Shown: positions 38,348 through 49,215 of the stretch, piece after piece
How the letters are laid out: each line of letters begins with the position of its first letter
How positions within the stretch are numbered: the first letter of the stretch is position 1
From: Archegozetes longisetosus
Taxonomy: Eukaryota; Arthropoda; Arachnida; Sarcoptiformes; Trhypochthoniidae
Reading direction: 5' to 3'
Assembly (NCBI GenBank): GCA_018873245.2
Contig: JAEMBT020000004.1
Span: 10,784,652 to 10,848,651 of the forward strand
DNA: 64,000 nucleotides
Program-made: the position numbers and the translations under genes
Notes under the pieces: generated by a model
The model's input: only the letters and a program-made list of their open reading frames with translations
What the model was told of the DNA's origin: nothing
Database searches by the model: none

Positions 38348-39682
38348 TTAAAATTGATGCCTCATTTGAAAAAACATCATTGAGTTTAAGAACGACATAC
38401 TATTAGTTTGCGGAACAGAATCTAGAGTTAAAGTATTTGCAGCTATGCTATAAAACCGCTTCTCGTGAGTTCGTTCGTGTTTCTTAAGATGATCTTTTCG
38501 ACCAAATCTTTTGCTACAGATTATGCAAGAGTAAGGCCTAATTCCAGTGTGTATTCTTCGGTGTCGGGTTAGCTCTTCGTTTCTAGTAAACGATTTTCCG
38601 CATTCTGGATGATCACAAACGAACGGTCGCTCTCCTAAAAATATTTTTGTTTCACTTTTTCTTAACACTACTCTTTGACATTGAACTAAAGAACTCTCAA
38701 ACTAACTTAGACTTTACTGGGCTTTCATGTCTGTCATTATTGCAGATGATGTTCGCAAACAATACTTGGTAGCTTTAATTGAGCGCGTGGCGACCCTTGC
38801 CCATTTTCAGTTAAGCCGCATCTTGTCCTAAAATTACCTAAACTTGATTATAAACATAATTTGCAGCAACCAAAAGCATGAAAGCTTACTAAAACTATCC
38901 TGCCATATAGTTGTGAGTCACCATCACTAGTAACTTTTTATAAGTTTAAGTTGATTTATTTAATATTGTCAGTATATACTGTTTTCTGAGACAGTTACTT
39001 TAAAAAGGCATTCTATTTTAAAATTAATCCAAAAAAATCTTATAGAAAAACAGTGGACACTCGCAACGCACTTCCTCCTATTGTCAACTTCTGCCTAAAT
39101 CAGTATTTAAAAAACTTAAGTGTGAGCATCATTTACAAAAATGACAGACGTCAAAGCCTATAGATAACCCACACTCTGTGACTGAATAAGTAAGTGTTAA
39201 CACTCACCCGTATGTGTTCTGATATGTCCTTTTAGTTGGCCATTATTGCTGAACGCAATGTGACAGTGCGGACAACTGAATCGCTTTGGTCTTTGACGCT
39301 TGAATTTGTTATACCATCTACTACTACCTAAAGCACAAGATTTTTCACCATTTGAAGCAATGCTGGACGAGGGAGAAGAAGGTACGTATTGCGTATAAGT
39401 CGAGAATTGGTTTTTTGCTTTTATAAAGTTTGTCAAACTATTCATTTCATTCTTATTGTTAGGCAGCGACTCGTGGCTCGATAAATGAAATCGCTGCAAA
39501 GACAAACAATGATTCGAGAGCTCGTTCTTAAACATGAGCGGCACACAAAAGTTTAGGTATTGCTGTGAATTGCAAACGAATGGTAGATCCAAACGCTTGA
39601 AACGGGAACTGATCGAGTAATTGACTCCCGTTTGATCGTTTAGCCATGGACGGAACAAATTGTTAAGAGGCTTAAACTCCAT
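38348..39682 (-). CDS. Three-finger C2H2 transcription factor, huckebein-like
   Basis: Nuclear DNA-binding protein of about 253 aa in two exons (39682-39208, 38634-38348; intron about 570 nt). The N-terminal 145 residues are Ser/Asn/Phe-rich without a recognised domain. Three C2H2 fingers follow: [40 protein letters not shown] and [19 protein letters not shown], joined by TGERP and TGIRP linkers. The intron falls inside the first linker, a phase-consistent junction giving HTGERPF. The NNGQLKGH / TRNEELTRH / GRKDHLKKH pattern recalls the Sp/Egr-related huckebein fingers; this is from memory and needs a search. The C-terminal tail is short (about 35 aa). Start ATG at 39682. Confidence 0.8.
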
Positions 39683-41774
39683 TACTTAAGACCGAAAGAG
39701 TAACTCAACATTAAAACACGTTAAATGCAAAATTGCACAAAATAGAAGATAGTTTTAAAGAAGAGAAGGTACCAATGGGTGCGCCAACTGATGGTAAGTG
39801 CTCTAAATGACGGAAATAAAAGTTATTGGTTGTATACCAATCGCCAGGTAGTCCTTCACGGGTGTGAATTAAAAATGGTTATAATACAGATAGGAGTTTA
39901 AGCCCACCAAACATCGAGTAGAGCCTACCCTAAGAGTGTTCGCACCTTTTACTTATTGCTAAGAAATTAGTTTCTGTATCTGATCGCACGCGCCACCAAT
40001 AATATAAAGCTCTGAATGCTTTGCATAACAGGAATGGGAAATTATTGCTAACCATTCACATTCAAAACAAATGATAATTTCGTAAAAATATTCGCATTTT
40101 TGAAATGATAAAATAAATGTTCAAAAAATGTTTTGAAGTGCAAAAAAACAGTGTAAGTTCAGAGTGTTATGGAATATACTGCGCTATCAGTTTTGTCAGA
40201 TCTAACACACGTCTCTTGCGTTGGTCTCGATTGGAATGGATTGAGTAATATTTTTGTTTTGCTAAACTATCCCACAGAGCCATTGCATAAATGAAATATT
40301 GCAAGTGCTAAAAGTGACATAACTTTTTGGGTGTATCAACACTTTGTATTTTGAGTTATTAGTTTGTTCGCACAGAACTACAGGTACGGAACACAAGTTC
40401 ACGAGAAAGCGGGAGGTCGCGGGGTTCGCAGAGTGCCAGTCCTTTCACTTTGCGAAGTTTAGTCAAATTTTTAGGTAAAATAAACCGCAAAAGTCAGGCT
40501 CGATACAAGCAATTCGTACCAATAATTTAGGTTTTTGTTGATTCAATTCACGCTTTCGACTCTCATTGATTAACGGCTATCAGCTGGGGTTAAAGAGTCG
40601 CTATTGCTTTCAATATGAGCTCATGAGTGGGTGGTCTGTGTTGCAAGTTGTCAAATACACTTTTGATTATATGGAAATATTTATAGAATTCTTACTCTTT
40701 TCAGAAACGCCTCAATTCTGATACATTACTCAGTCATCAAGGCTCTAAAGAAGGCGTGAAAAGATTAGTCGAACATAAGGCATAAGATATATTAGAGCTG
40801 TATAATTTTTAAATATATGACAGACCCGTACAAAACTCATCTTAGATTCTATGGCAGTCTTAATTATTCTATTCAATCAGAAACATTTTGTCAAACTTAT
40901 TCCTAATTAACATCTATCGATAGGAACCTCATTTTTCTTCCTTACAAATAGTATTGCTGAAAAGCACGCTCACGATCTTATCATGGTTTCAATTTGATTG
41001 AGACGAACATTGAATGAACTTTAGCTGAAGCGCTCAATAGCGATCGTGAACACCATCTCCAACCGTGCAATATCACAACTGAATAATTTAGGAAGCCTAG
41101 TGCATTAGATTCCATTAATTTTGGTTTGAAAATTTCAAGAATGTAAGATTTCGAGTGAATGAGCGTTGAACTAAAAGGATAACTTGATAACGTTGAATCC
41201 ACTTCTAGTGCACTTGTTGTGCTTTGAAGCGCAGCTCTAATGTCTAGCCTATGTTAGGGATTACTGAAATTTATTTTATTATTAATGATTATCATGAGGC
41301 GCTAAACCAATTGAGATTAGATTATAATCTGGTAATAAAAAAGTAGGTTCAGTTCTAACGTCAAGTATTGAGGCATGCGGTCGACAATAAAATTAATGAT
41401 ATTGAATAGAAAACTTATTACTAATATTTAATAATGATTTGGATTTACGATTTTATATTCCGTCAAACTATAGCAAACGGAAGAATGTTTTTTTTAAAAA
41501 ACTTAAAAAGCCTACACAAGTCTACTTAAATATCAACTCAAATCAATAAATGCAACCATTTGACAGTAACGCCAAGTTTTGAAATTGATTTAAGACTCAG
41601 TGTTAGAAACAGAGTTGATATCTTACTTAATTTGAGTTTAGATTTAACTATCTTAAGTCATTTGAAAAGTCAAGGAATGAACAAATCAGAAAATACGAAA
41701 TGTTTGACTAAATACAGTTATTGTTCTTTAAAATTAATATAGTATTGTTATTAGATGCTGTTGAAGTCTTTTGC
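39683..41774. other. Upstream region of the zinc-finger gene; no gene seen
   Basis: About 2.1 kb. Short frames (40981-41202 minus, 41560-41742 plus) look random. The part near 40.4 kb is less AT-rich and might belong to the zinc-finger promoter, but no specific element was identified. Confidence 0.4.
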
Positions 41775-43993
41775 CTAATTTTTATCTTCTTTTTTGTCTT
41801 CTTGTTCTTGACTACTAGATGAGGAGGAGGAGGAGGAAGAGGATTCGCGTTCAGACGCCATCTAAGAATGAAGAAAACAAATATCAATTGATAAATTATC
41901 ATCAAGATTAAAAGTTTAAAATTTGTCGTACCTTTTTGTAGGCCATTTCGAAGAGCTTAAGTGACGCCTGTTGCAATTCACTAGTAGTTTCGCGAATTTT
42001 TTCAGGCGTTTCATTGTCTTTGTTGGCCAAAACTTCTCTAGTTTTAGCTATTTTTTCTTTCAACTTTTCACACTCATCTGCTGGTAACTGATCCTTGAAT
42101 TCTTCCATCTTAGATTCGGTGTCATGAATAATACCTTCGGCTTGATTGACAGCCTCAACAATTTCTTTCCTCTGTTTATCGGCTTCTGCAAATTTCTCAG
42201 CATTTTTAATCATATTTTCGATGTCATCTTTGCTCAAACCACCAGAAGATTGGATAACGATTTGTTGCTCTTTTCCAGTTCCCTTATCTCGTGCAGATAC
42301 GTGAACAATACCGTTGGCATCAATATCAAAAGTGACTTCGATCTGAGGTATACCTCTCGGAGCAGGTGGTATTCCAATCAAAGAGAATTGCCCTAATAAT
42401 TTGTTATCGGCTGCCATCTCACGCTCGCCCTGACATACTTTAATCTCAACTTGTGTTTGGCCATCGGCTGCAGTCGAGAAGACTTGACTTTTCTTGGTAG
42501 GAATAGTCGTATTTCTATTAATCAATTTAGTAAAAACTCCACCCAATGTTTCGATTCCAAGTGAAAGTGGCGTCACGTCAAGCAATAGAATTTCGGTGAC
42601 ATTGCCAGAGAGCACTCCTCCCTGAACGGCTGCTCCGACTGCTACAGCTTCGTCTGGATTAACAGACTTAGACGGCGCCCGACCGAATATTTCTTGCACG
42701 ATTTCCTGGACTTTAGGCATTCGAGTCATGCCTCCAACTAAAATAACTTCTTGTATGTCGGACTTTTGGACTTCAGCGTCAGAAATAGCTTTCTTGCAGG
42801 GATCAATCGTTCGCTTTATCAAATCAGCAACAAGTGATTCAAATTTAGATCGAGTAAGCTTGAGGTTCATATGTTTGGGTCCTCCGGCATCCATTGTCAG
42901 ATAAGGCAAATTAATATCCGTCTGAACTGAAGACGACAATTCTATTTTTGCCTTTTCTGCAGCTTCCTTCAACCTTTGCATTGCCATTACATCTTTTGTC
43001 ACGTCCACGCCTTGATCTCTCTTAAACTCTTTCGCTAAATAGGTGACTAAAGTATTATCAAAGTCTTCTCCTCCTAAGAACGTGTCGCCATTGGTTGACT
43101 TCACTTCAAAAACTCCTTTTTGTATCTCAAGAATAGAAATATCGAATGTTCCACCGCCCAAATCATAGACAGCGACTACTTTGTCTTCAGTCTTATCCAT
43201 ACCATAAGCAATGGCGGCAGCTGTCGGTTCATTGATAACTCTCAAGACATTAAGACCTGATATCTGACCCGCATCTTTGGTTGCCTGTCTTTGAGAATCA
43301 TTGAAATAAGCGGGAACTGTAATGACAGCGTTCTTAACAGGTTGATTAAGATATGCTTCTGCGGTCTCTTTCATTTTGGTCAACACAAAGGCTCCGATTT
43401 GTGACGGACTATACATTTTGCCATGCGCCTCAACCCAAGCATCACCATTAGATGATTTTACAATCTTATATGAAACTATTTTGATATCCTTTTGCACTTC
43501 TTTATCATCAAATCTTCTACCAATCAATCGTTTTGTAGCATAGAAAGTATTTGCAGCATTAGTGACCGCTTGTCGTTTAGCCGGCATTCCAACCAATCGT
43601 TCGCCATCAGCAGTGAAAGCCACGACCGATGGTGTAGTTCTCGATCCCTCAGCGTTTTCGATGACTCGAGGTGTCTTTCCCTCCATGACAGCGACGCACG
43701 AATTAGTAGTTCCCAAATCGATACCAATTACTACTCCTTTTACTGTTTCTGATTTATATCGTTTTATTTGATATTCATTTCTATTGAATCTGTTTATTAA
43801 CGAACCCTAAGTTCAAATCAAATAACAAATTAGTTTAGATCAATAAATTAAATATAAATAACTAGTTGGACCAAATCATAATTACATTAATGTTCGAAAC
43901 ATGTCTCAAGTGAGACAATCGACGAATCGATGAGAAATTTGTCAAATTATTGCCCAAATGACGGCAAGAAATACCAATTATATTATTTAACAT
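41775..43993 (-). CDS. Mitochondrial Hsp70 (mortalin, HSPA9)
   Basis: Matrix chaperone, motor of the TIM23 import machinery and partner in protein folding and Fe-S cluster assembly. Three exons: 43993-43886, 43806-41932, 41861-41775; 689 aa against 679 in human. A presequence of about 55 residues rich in Arg, Ser and Asn ([20 protein letters not shown]) precedes [19 protein letters not shown]. ATPase signatures: [38 protein letters not shown]. The substrate-binding domain includes [19 protein letters not shown] and the lid KLFEMAYKK joins MASERE across the last intron. The tail is poly-Ser followed by acidic/Lys residues, as in mortalin. All phases agree and no defects are seen. Divergent from RCL1. 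Confidence 0.96.
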
Positions 43994-44655
43994 TTTGCTT
44001 ATTTATATTTTAATTAAATCTTGTTTTAATTTAAATAAATTGCGCACAAATTTAGTTAATCACTTAACAAATGAAGATCAAACCAAAAGATGATGCAACT
44101 CGAAAGTCAATTAAAGGCATGAAACGCATTGAAAGAGCACACCACAAATGCACGCCTTTTTACTAAACATGTGTTTGGGCCTATCATAGAGACTGCAATT
44201 CCGTCCATCAAGTTTTCAAGAGTCTAACTTTCTCAGATTAGTCTAAACAAAATTTGCCAAAGCTAATGATCCATGTCAAGTCAATTATTCATTTTATGCT
44301 CAATTCTAAATCGCATTTGTATAGTCTTTTCAATTTTAATATTCCTAAAGTGGTTAAGAAGAATGGTCTAGAGTGTGCTAGAAATTGTCATTTCTGGACA
44401 TTTGCAGATCTCTGTGTAACTTAACATGTGAAAACAAATGACGCCAAAATATTACTATTGAATTTAGAACCACTCCTAATAATTGAACGAATTCTCAAAC
44501 GCAAAACGTTCAATTTAACGATCAACTATTGCGGACGTCACTTATACTATGAATATTAACCTTTAATACTGTGGCACACTAGAAAAACATGCTTATTTTG
44601 AAAACTTATTAAATCTAGTACTCTAAGTTTTTGTATTCAATCAAATTAATTAACA
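43994..44655. promoter_or_regulatory. Divergent promoter region between mortalin and RCL1
   Basis: 662 bp separate the two oppositely oriented start codons and must hold both promoters and leaders. AT-rich; no TATA or heat-shock element array was confidently identified. Confidence 0.4.
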
Positions 44656-45801
44656 ATGAATCCACTTTCGTTCGAAGGCAGTAATTGCTTTCGCCAGCGA
44701 TTAGTTTTGTCGACACTTACAGGAAAATCAATAGTAATTTCAAAGATTCGGCACAAAGACATCGAATCGGGTATCAGTGAATACGAAATGAATCTGCTGA
44801 AACTGATCGAAAAAGTGACAAATGGATCAAATATTTATGTTGACGAAAGTGGAACTCAATTGAAATACAAACCAGGATTGCTATATGGTGGACAAATCGA
44901 TCACGACTGCGGTCTCGCACGAAGTATTACATACTTTCTCGAAGTCTTATTAATGTTTGCTCCGTTTTGTAAGCATCCGATTGAGGCTACTCTGACCGGC
45001 ATCACTAACGACCAAATCGATGCTTCTGTTGATGCCATTAAACATTCGTCTCTTTCGGTGATAAAGAGATTTTTAGGCGCAGCCGATGATAACGAACTCG
45101 AAATCAAAATAGTTTCTCGAGGTCTGCGACCGAATGGCGGTGGATGTGTTACATTCAAGTGTCCGATAAGACGAGTTTTGAGGCCAATACAGATGTTAGA
45201 TTCAGGAAAAGTAAAACGCATTCGCGGCGTTGCGTTTGCCACAAGAGTTTCGCCACAAATCGCCAATAGAATGGTTGATGTCTCCAAAGGAATTCTTCTC
45301 AAATATATTCCTGACATTTACATATACACCGATCACCTAAAGGGTAAAAATAGTGGTAAATCTCCTGGTTTTGGTCTCTCATTAGTCGCTGAAACAACAA
45401 ATGGAGTTTTCTATACCGGGGAAGCAGTCTCTAACCCTTCAGGTTCAGGAAAAGAGCTTTCAGTTCCCGAAGATATAGCCAAAGAAGCAGCACATTCTCT
45501 GTTGAATGATATATATCGCGGTGGATCTGTTGACGCATTAAATCAAGGAATGGCGGCTTTGTTTATGGCTTTCGGTCAAAGAGATCTTTCGAAAATAGAA
45601 TTTGGCCCTTTGAGTCCGTATACAATTCAATGTTTAAGGCATATGAAAGAATTTCTCCAACTGACTTTCAAATTGGAATCTTCTCAGGCAAAAGCTGATA
45701 ATAACGATGATGTTGAAAATGAATATAAAACTGGATCTAAGAAGATAATAGCGACTTGTATTGGTATTGGTTTTACTAATTTAAGCAAAACTATTTCGTA
45801 A
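44656..45801 (+). CDS. Rcl1: RNA 3'-terminal phosphate cyclase-like protein (RCL1)
   Basis: Nucleolar ribosome biogenesis factor, partner of the GTPase Bms1 in 18S pre-rRNA processing; related to RNA cyclase but without cyclase activity in characterised members. Single exon, 381 aa, the usual length (human 373). Family blocks throughout: NCFRQRLVLSTLTGK at the N-terminus, YKPGLLYGGQIDHDCG, PNGGGCVTFKCP, KRIRGVAFATRVSPQIANR, DIYIYTDHLKGKNSGKSPGF, GFGLSLVAETTNGVF, EIYRGG-like DIYRGGSVD, FGPLSPYTIQCLRHMK, and the terminal GIGFTNLSKT. The ATG at 44656 opens right before the conserved start of the fold. AATAAA at 45834-45839 is a good polyadenylation signal. A diverged copy of the last 15 codons lies at 48989-49033. 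Confidence 0.95.
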   Translation: MNPLSFEGSNCFRQRLVLSTLTGKSIVISKIRHKDIESGISEYEMNLLKLIEKVTNGSNIYVDESGTQLKYKPGLLYGGQIDHDCGLARSITYFLEVLLMFAPFCKHPIEATLTGITNDQIDASVDAIKHSSLSVIKRFLGAADDNELEIKIVSRGLRPNGGGCVTFKCPIRRVLRPIQMLDSGKVKRIRGVAFATRVSPQIANRMVDVSKGILLKYIPDIYIYTDHLKGKNSGKSPGFGLSLVAETTNGVFYTGEAVSNPSGSGKELSVPEDIAKEAAHSLLNDIYRGGSVDALNQGMAALFMAFGQRDLSKIEFGPLSPYTIQCLRHMKEFLQLTFKLESSQAKADNNDDVENEYKTGSKKIIATCIGIGFTNLSKTIS

Positions 45802-46171
45802 ATTATCTTTAGGGTTATTCAGTTTATGTAAATAATAAAATTTAATTTTTTAACTAAATAAATTTCTTATGCAGAACTGTTTACATTGACAAAATATCTG
45901 AAGTTTCATCTAAAACGAAAAGTATCTAAAATTTCATTTTTAATTAATCTACGCCTGAAAAATGAATGCTTTTGAATTGTATATATATATATATATTTTA
46001 AAGCAAACGAATTATCTTGAACCCAATTAGTCTTACTAGTGATATTTATTAATTGACTTCAAGCGTAGTTAATTATTATTACAATATCGTTGTCGATAAC
46101 GTGCAATTCAAATTTTAATAGTCAAATGACATTTAGCTGTGTTTCTATTCGTTATATCTTAAGAATAAAAG
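45802..46171. other. Intergenic between RCL1 and the membrane-anchor/LRR locus
   Basis: 370 bp with the RCL1 3'UTR and polyadenylation signal and an (AT)n microsatellite at 45980-45996. No gene. Confidence 0.5.
45980..45996 (+). repeat. (AT)n microsatellite
   Basis: Pure AT dinucleotide run upstream of the membrane-anchor ORF. Similar short runs occur at 2616-2633 and 60211-60224. Confidence 0.85.
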
Positions 46172-46462
46172 ATGTCATTTTTGCAAGATGGTGCAACATC
46201 AATAGTACTTATCGCATTCTTATTATTTATCGGAGTTAGTCTTGTATTTTACTTCTGCAGCAAAAGTAATAATCCAAAATTAGATGGAAGCATTAGTAAA
46301 GTAATCAAAGAAAATAATGATAGGAAACCATCGAAAGAGAATAACCTCAACTCTAATACTAATAAAATATCGCTCACACAAGTTGAGCAAAATAAGTTTT
46401 TATTTAGTGAATCAAACAGTACCCCAGAGATAAACAAAAACTACAAGAATAGCGAGTTGTAA
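46172..46462 (+). CDS. Short membrane-anchor ORF directly upstream of the LRR frame
   Basis: 96 codons from ATG 46172 to TAA 46460-46462. A single hydrophobic segment at residues about 10-29 (SIVLIAFLLFIGVSLVFYF) after a short N-terminus, then a polar Lys/Asn/Ser-rich tail, predicts a small single-pass membrane protein. It is not recognised as a known family. It is in the same frame as the LRRC57-like repeats, with only the TAA between them and no other stop. It may be an independent upstream ORF, or an N-terminal extension joined to the repeats by readthrough or separated by a base error. The same transcript almost certainly carries both. Confidence 0.55.
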   Translation: MSFLQDGATSIVLIAFLLFIGVSLVFYFCSKSNNPKLDGSISKVIKENNDRKPSKENNLNSNTNKISLTQVEQNKFLFSESNSTPEINKNYKNSEL

Positions 46463-47155
46463 ATTGAAAATTCAAAGCGAACAGGAATTCTACAGTTGAG
46501 TAAAAATAATTTGAGCCGATTTCCAAATATTCTAGAGCTGAGCAACAAATTGCGTTCAGTTGATTTGTCACACAATAACTTACAAAGTATTCCGCAAATT
46601 ATTCGACAATTCAGTCATCTAAAGCAATTCTTTTTAAATAACAATCAATTGAATGATTTTCCACAAGAAATGGCAAATCTCAAGAAGTTAGAGAATCTCT
46701 CAGCAGATTATAATAAGATCAAAGAACTTCCAGAAAGTTTTTCAAACCTATCAAACTTACGAATCATCTCACTTTCTCATAATGAGTTGACCGTTTTTCC
46801 GATAGTACTGTGCCACTTGAAAAATATAGACTTTATTGACTTATCTAACAACCAATTGATTGAAATACCTAATGATATTCAATATATAAATGCGTTGGAA
46901 TTGAATCTCAATCATAATAGAATATCAATACTCTCACCACTTATAGCGCAGTGTAAAAGATTAAAAGTCTTGCGATTAAATAATAATTGTTTAGAACCAA
47001 CTGCTATCATAACAACCATTTTAGCTGAATCACAGATTTCTTTGCTTACAATTGAGGGGAATCTATTCGACGACAAGACATTCCGTCAATTGGATGGATA
47101 TGACTGTTATAGTGAAAGATTGACCTCAACGAAGAAGAAAATAGATAGTATTTAA
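46463..47155 (+). CDS. LRRC57-like leucine-rich repeat protein (start codon not evident)
   Basis: About 230 codons from the base after TAA 46462 to a TAA at 47153-47155. The text aligns with LRRC57 along its length: IENSKRTGILQL corresponds to the vertebrate VETAQKTGVFQL near the N-terminus, followed by about seven LRRs (LRSVDLSHNNLQSIP, LENLSADYNKIKELP, FIDLSNNQLIEIP, LELNLNHNRI, LKVLRLNNNCLE) and the typical end LLTIEGNLFDDKTFRQLDGY then CYSERLTSTKKK. The family normally starts with a myristoylated MGN; here no ATG precedes the repeats in frame. The first in-frame Met is deep inside the repeats (about 46669), so the true start is unresolved: readthrough from the upstream ORF, a non-AUG codon, or a sequence error in the TAA. 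Function of the family is poorly known. Confidence 0.8.
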   Translation: MENSKRTGILQLSKNNLSRFPNILELSNKLRSVDLSHNNLQSIPQIIRQFSHLKQFFLNNNQLNDFPQEMANLKKLENLSADYNKIKELPESFSNLSNLRIISLSHNELTVFPIVLCHLKNIDFIDLSNNQLIEIPNDIQYINALELNLNHNRISILSPLIAQCKRLKVLRLNNNCLEPTAIITTILAESQISLLTIEGNLFDDKTFRQLDGYDCYSERLTSTKKKIDSI

Positions 47156-47653
47156 TACAAAATTTCAGATTGATAGAAGTGAATCAACAGAATATTTATG
47201 ATGAAAACTTTTTATAAGCCATTCAATTTCTTGAAGAGAATTTTAATTAAATTTAATTTTTGTGTTTTAAAATCGTGATTTGAGTCGTTTTGAACTTTTT
47301 CATAAGTAATTGCTACATTGAAATTTTGTAGTAAGTCTCTGACTCGAAATGGTAATCTAAGTAATTATCGTTTAATAAAACATGAAGTAATGCGTAGAAT
47401 TCATAAAATATTTAGATTAATTGAAACACATTAATAGGATTAAATGAATAGCAAACATAGAATTACATTAATTTGGGAAGTTTACCAAATCTGTGCTAAA
47501 TGATTGCATGAGTGAACAATCGACTTAAAATGACATGGAAACTAGCTTTTCAAAACAATTCTTTATAAATACTGATAAACATATCAAAGTCGAATCTGGT
47601 TTTGTTCTTTTCAACAACTAAGAACTTTGATTAATCGAATAAAACTCCTAAAA
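47156..47653. other. Intergenic between LRR and Sel1-type genes
   Basis: About 500 bp, AT-rich, holding the LRR 3'UTR and the upstream region of the next plus-strand gene. Nothing else recognised. Confidence 0.45.
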
Positions 47654-48689
47654 ATGGGTCACGTAAGAAGAAGAAGAAAATCTTCAGCCTCGTCTGATGA
47701 ATCAATATCAATCAAACCATTGATTGAGAACAGGCCTCGAGTGGCTTACGCCAAGAGAAAAAAGCCAGATAAACCTGTCGTTATAGGATTTCAGGTATTT
47801 GTTTCAAATTGAAATTTGGTTTAATGTGACTTATTTCTGTTGGAAATCATGAGAACTACTGCGAACCAATACCAATAAAACTTTAAGTATAACCTAAGCT
47901 TGCCCTTATTCGTATAAAAATAACTAAAATCAAGTATGATTTGCAACAAAATTAGGTAACATTCAATGTCAAAGCCGAGACTGAAATAAAACTGAGATCT
48001 TGCTTTAGGTCTTTTGTGTTCTCTTATCGATTGCTGCAATTTACTACACTTATTATCATTTTGACCACTTTCACTTTCATTTGACGCACTTCTTTGCGTA
48101 CCATTGGGATGACCACAACGCTCAACACGTATTAGCGCATAAACTGTTGAAAGAACGAACCAACACGTCGGCAGCGTTTCACTGGTTTCGTCAGTCAGCA
48201 GATAAAGGTCACCCGCACTCGGCCTACAATTTAGCTGCTGGACACTTAAGCGGTTATAAAACTGATGTTCAAAAAGGTTTTATTGATTTATTACTGAAGA
48301 ACGAGTGACTTCAATGAGTTTTCCCATAGTTGAAGAACATACTCAATAACCATACTTAAAGTGTTAGTGTAGTAGGTGATTATTTAATACCAGTCATTTC
48401 TGATTTAAACATTGTTACTAAAACTTTTCACTAAGAGGTTTAGACACTTATATACTTCAACTAATAATTTCTAAATAAACTTGAATTTGACTCCTGAGTA
48501 CGATTTACAATAATTGATGGGAAAACCAATTGAAGTAAAGTTTCTGTGATTTTATATTTCAATCTTCATCTTCATGTTTAAGGTGAAGTCAGACAATTAT
48601 TGAAGTTTGCGGCTCGAAATGGTGTGGAAGAAGCAAAAAAGTTACTCAGTGAGCTTTGTAGAGAAAAGCCTAAATATTGTGATTTATAA
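47654..48689 (+). CDS. Small single-pass membrane protein with Sel1-type repeats
   Basis: Three exons 47654-47794, 48009-48276, 48583-48689; 171 aa, phase-consistent. The N-terminus is very basic and Ser-rich (GHVRRRRKSSASSDES), suggesting a cytosolic tail. The exon 1/2 junction builds a transmembrane segment (VVIGFQVFCVLLSIAAIYYT, residues about 41-60) followed by a His/Phe/Tyr-rich stretch. The C-terminal half has two Sel1-like helical pairs: AAFHWFRQSADKGHPHSAYN with a variable LSGYKTDVQKGE loop, then LLKFAARNGVEEAKKLL, and ends CREKPKYCDL. Sel1 repeats mediate protein contacts, often in ER or mitochondrial quality control. The exact family is not recognised. The second exon starts at GTC 48009 after the CTTTAG acceptor. 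Confidence 0.75.
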
Positions 48690-48988
48690 AAATTTCAATT
48701 GTATCGCATTGGATCAATTCCTAAATATTTACATCAAACATTTGATTTCTAGATTATGAATCAAAACCAAAGAAATTGATTTAAGCCATCTATGATAGAA
48801 AATAATTAAACTAAATAAATTATACTATAATAGAAGTTTTGATTGAGAGAAAATGATATTAGAAAATAAATCGATTGAGTTGGGTTCAATCATTCTACTT
48901 GCTTTAAATGTTGTCAATTCATTTTTAAGTATATGATAATTCATATTAATTAGAAAATTCTAATCAAAGAAAGAATAACAAAATATAC
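48690..48988. other. 3' flank of the Sel1-type gene
   Basis: About 300 bp of AT-rich sequence between the Sel1-type stop codon and the RCL1-like relic. No feature recognised. Confidence 0.45.
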
Positions 48989-49033
48989 AGTATTAGCATT
49001 GGTTTTACTAGTTTGAGCAAAACTTTTACATAA
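48989..49033 (+). pseudogene. Relic of the RCL1 C-terminus
   Basis: 45 nt in one frame read SISIGFTSLSKTFT and stop, against CIGIGFTNLSKTIS and stop at the end of RCL1 (45757-45801). Nine of 14 residues and the stop codon agree, and the match continues weakly on the 5' side through an AAGAA..ATAA stretch. No open RCL1 frame exists upstream here. A decayed partial tandem duplication about 3.2 kb from the source is the simplest reading; chance similarity is possible for so short a match. Confidence 0.5.
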
Positions 49034-49215
49034 ATAAATTTTTCGCAATAAAATAGTGTAAATAACAATCTGAAACTTTGACTTCCTATAAGTTAATACA
49101 AATTTAAAAGTCATATATAATTTCTATACATATATTAAATCGTCATTTTCAATATTAATAATTATTTCTATAAGTTATTATCGGTTTCAAGGGATTAAAA
49201 TAACAAAAAAGATTT

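Noticed and set aside
46460-46462. TAA reassigned to a sense codon in this organism
   Set aside because: Other intact genes in the window (Gch1, RCL1, LOX, the Sel1-type gene) end naturally in TAA, so the code is standard; only a local explanation for this stop is plausible.
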